Assembly (NCBI GenBank): GCA_000940995.1
Contig: CP005974.1
Coordinates: 3,596,001 to 3,660,000 of the forward strand
Reading direction: 5' to 3'
Length of the DNA stretch: 64,000 bases
From: Photobacterium gaetbulicola Gung47
GTDB lineage: Bacteria > Pseudomonadota > Gammaproteobacteria > Enterobacterales > Vibrionaceae
A model generated the notes under the pieces. The model saw only the letters and a list, made by a program, of their open reading frames with translations, was not told where the DNA came from and did not search any database. Positions 61,953 through 64,000 of the stretch are shown here, piece by piece. Made by a program: the position numbers and the translations under genes. Within the stretch, counting starts at the first letter, position 1; each line of letters begins with the position of its first letter.

Positions 61953-62024
61953 TCAGCCCACCCCAGCAATCATGGTGCCGGTAATAATAATGGTGGTGGT
62001 ATTCATGCTGAATGCGTTAAACAT
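61953..62024 (-). CDS. thrL: thr operon leader peptide
   Basis: A 23-codon ORF beginning MFNAFSMNTTTIIITGTM, with five Thr and four Ile codons clustered, followed by the attenuator hairpin and thrA. AGGA lies 5 bases before the ATG. E. coli ThrL uses the same two amino acids as signals. When Thr-tRNA or Ile-tRNA is scarce the ribosome stalls here and transcription proceeds into thrABC. The ORF is too short for routine gene calling. Confidence 0.92.
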   Translation of the reverse strand: MFNAFSMNTTTIIITGTMIAGVG

Positions 62025-62063
62025 AGGTGTCCTAAAGAGATAACCAATATATGTATGCATTTA

Positions 62064-62092
62064 CGTTTACCGTAATCATTTTCCCGAGTCAA
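62064..62092 (-). promoter_or_regulatory. Candidate thr operon promoter
   Basis: On the minus strand TTGACT (62092-62087), a 17-base spacer and TAAACG (62069-62064). The -10 is weak. A start near 62057 would leave about 33 bases before thrL. Confidence 0.45.
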
Positions 62093-62313
62093 CTTTATTT
62101 TCACCCCCAACTGTCTATTTGACTAGCAAAATGCAGGTAAAACTAGCGATATAGCTATACCATTGAAGCATGACTGGCATCATTTTATTGCAGTTATCTT
62201 AAACACCATGCATAGTAAAAGTGATGAATAAATAATCAATGCAGGGTGGTACGCCTGACGGGGTTGCCAAACACCGTGACGTGTAGACAAACAAGAATTA
62301 AGAGGGAGTTGTA

Positions 62314-64000
62314 ATGACAGCAGCAATGGAACAACTTGTCGCCCATACGATTCTGCAGGGTTTCGATGCCATGTATGGCCGATTTTTGGATGTCACCGCC
62401 GGAGCGCAGGAACGCTTTGAAAGCCAGAACTGGCCAGCGGTCCAGCAAGCACTCAAGACCCGCATCAAGTTCTACGATCACCATGTCGGCCTGGTTACCA
62501 GCCAAATTACCATTATGCTGGGCAAGCGCTATGCCAACCATACCTTCCTGATGGCGGTAAAAAATGCCTACAAGGATTTGCTGCTTGATTACCCCCGCTA
62601 TGATATTGCCGAGAGCTTTTTCAATTCCGTCTACTGCCGGATTTTCGAACACCGCAATATCAAGCGTGACAAATTATTCGTCCATAGTTCTCAAGAAGGC
62701 CGGATCCCCATCTACCCGACTAACCTCAGCCGCCTTTACAATACCGGGGCAGGCCTCGACCCCCTGCTGGGCCGGATCCTAGACGATACGCCTTTCAGCC
62801 TGGAATGGCAGGATAAACAGCGTGATATCCAACTGCTCAGCGAGCGCATCAGCCACCACCTGAACCAATTTGGCAACCCGCCGCCAGTGATCGAAATGAT
62901 CCGCGAGCCGTTTTTCCGTAACAAGGCAGCTTATCTGGTCGGGCGCCTGCGTTTTGATGACGACCACCACTTGCCGATCGTACTACCTATTCTGACCACC
63001 AGCGAAAACAAGCTGTATGTCGATGCCTGCCTGGTGGATGTCGATGCGGTCAGCATCCTGTTTGGATTCGCCCGCTCCTATTTCATGGTATACGCCCCCG
63101 CCCCTGCGGCGCTGGTCCACTTTCTTAGTGAGCTAATGCCGAACAAAACCAAAGCCGAGCTCTACACGGCGATCGGCTGCCAGAAGCATGGTAAAACCGA
63201 GCTTTACCGCGAGTTCCTGCACCATATCGAGCATTCTGACGACCAGTTCGTCTTGGCGCCGGGGATAAAAGGCATGGTGATGTCGGTCTTCACCCTGCCG
63301 TCCTACGGCTTTGTATTTAAGATCATCAAGGATAAATTTGCTCCCCAAAAAGAGATAAGCCATGCCGTGGTCAAGGAAAAGTACCGGCTGGTAAAAGAGC
63401 ATGACCGGGTCGGCCGCATGGCCGATACCCAGGAGTACCGCAACTTCAGCTTCGACCGCCACCGCTTCAGTGATGAGCTACTGGAAGAGTTGCTCAAGGT
63501 CGCGCCGTCCATCGTCAAGGTCACCGAGAAGCAGATCTTGATCAAGCACCTCTATATCGAGCGGCGGATGATCCCATTCAACCTGTATATTGAGCAGGCC
63601 AACGATGAGGATCTACGCCACGCGGTCGACGAATACGGCAAAGCCATCAAACAACTGGCGGCTGCCAATATCTTCCCCGGCGACATGCTGTTCAAGAACT
63701 TCGGGGTGACCCGCCACAAGCGAGTCGTGTTCTATGACTACGATGAAATCAGCTACATGACGGAAATGAACTTCCGCCAGATCCCGCCTCCCCGCTACCC
63801 AGAAGACGAAATGGCGGCAGAGCCTTGGTACAGCGTCGGGATCAACGATGTCTTTCCCGAAGAGTTCAGAACCTTCCTGCTGATCAACCCAAAAGTACGG
63901 CAGCTGTTCAATGAGCTGCACAGTGACCTGTTCGATCCCCACTACTGGCAGCAATTACAGCGGAATATCGAAGAAGGTCAATTCGAGGATGTCTTCCCAT
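62314..64000 (+). CDS. aceK: Isocitrate dehydrogenase kinase/phosphatase, 3' end missing
   Basis: 562 codons are visible and the frame runs off the window end; E. coli AceK has 578. It begins MTAAMEQLVAHTILQGFDAMYGRF, with GGGAG before the ATG. Kinase-like features include SYFMVYAPAPAALVHFL, KHLYIERRMIPFNLY-type (HLYIERRMIPFNLY), FPGDMLFKNFGVTRHKRVVFYDYDE and PPPRYPEDEMAAEPWY. It switches isocitrate dehydrogenase off by phosphorylation when acetate or fatty acids feed the glyoxylate shunt, and on again. No aceB or aceA lies beside it here; upstream is the divergent thr operon. Confidence 0.97.
   Translation, partial: MTAAMEQLVAHTILQGFDAMYGRFLDVTAGAQERFESQNWPAVQQALKTRIKFYDHHVGLVTSQITIMLGKRYANHTFLMAVKNAYKDLLLDYPRYDIAESFFNSVYCRIFEHRNIKRDKLFVHSSQEGRIPIYPTNLSRLYNTGAGLDPLLGRILDDTPFSLEWQDKQRDIQLLSERISHHLNQFGNPPPVIEMIREPFFRNKAAYLVGRLRFDDDHHLPIVLPILTTSENKLYVDACLVDVDAVSILFGFARSYFMVYAPAPAALVHFLSELMPNKTKAELYTAIGCQKHGKTELYREFLHHIEHSDDQFVLAPGIKGMVMSVFTLPSYGFVFKIIKDKFAPQKEISHAVVKEKYRLVKEHDRVGRMADTQEYRNFSFDRHRFSDELLEELLKVAPSIVKVTEKQILIKHLYIERRMIPFNLYIEQANDEDLRHAVDEYGKAIKQLAAANIFPGDMLFKNFGVTRHKRVVFYDYDEISYMTEMNFRQIPPPRYPEDEMAAEPWYSVGINDVFPEEFRTFLLINPKVRQLFNELHSDLFDPHYWQQLQRNIEEGQFEDVFP

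Noticed and set aside
1..64000. Insertion sequences, prophage or integrative elements
   Set aside because: No transposase, integrase other than XerD, phage structural gene or flanking direct repeats seen; gene order is largely that of known gammaproteobacterial core regions.

Overview
The window is a stretch of gammaproteobacterial core chromosome, most likely Vibrionaceae (Photobacterium or Vibrio-like). Evidence: an OmpU-type porin followed by dacB, an HlyU-type ArsR regulator, a VpsR-type biofilm regulator beside lysS, and single-copy housekeeping genes that closely resemble their E. coli counterparts. There is no rRNA or tRNA gene, transposase, integrated phage or CRISPR array that I can see. 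GC content and codon use look even throughout.

Layout, left to right. 1-3432: porin 3' end, dacB, and a short CBS-less mgtE. 3433-3840: an mgtE leader with a promoter and a 17-codon upstream ORF. 4024-9835: carB, carA, dapB (all minus). 9962-15783: ribF-ileS-lspA-fkpB-ispH, reading leftwards. 15916-19329: murJ, rpsT (plus), hlyU, nhaR. 19632-22702: nhaA with a small exported protein, then divergent nptA. 22764-22982: a perfect octamer tandem array. 23203-28669: rppH-ptsP-TSUP permease-lgt-thyA. 28670-29250: an AT-rich gap with DnaA boxes and clustered GATC sites before mutH. 29926-33645: a small unknown gene, tas, a DUF1127-like gene, a 22-codon cysteine-containing ORF, and vpsR. 33876-38801: an SLC1-family symporter, a lipoprotein, lysS and prfB (with the programmed +1 frameshift). 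39027-42776: xerD-dsbC-recJ. 42950-49765: fldB, brnQ, trmN6, srmB, yaaA, agcS. 50329-53225: a DUF3545-like gene, a hemerythrin-like gene, ung, a small ORF, nfo. 53439-57040: grcA with two FNR boxes, then two tandem SLC1 paralogues. 57121-62024: thrLABC with an attenuator. 62314-64000: aceK, cut by the window end.

Most genes serve metabolism (pyrimidine/arginine carbamoyl phosphate, lysine and threonine synthesis, isoprenoids, dTMP), envelope building (lgt, lspA, murJ, dacB), DNA repair (mutH, ung, nfo, recJ, xerD), translation (ileS, lysS, prfB, rpsT, srmB) and ion or amino-acid transport. No large unknown gene cluster is present. The least-explained material is small and intergenic: the mgtE leader ORF, the CxC microprotein next to vpsR and a structured RNA tail nearby, the octamer array, the DnaA/GATC cluster at mutH, a hydrophobic leader ORF before brnQ, and a small exported protein coupled to nhaA. 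All functional statements rest on reading the sequence and remembered family features; no search was run.
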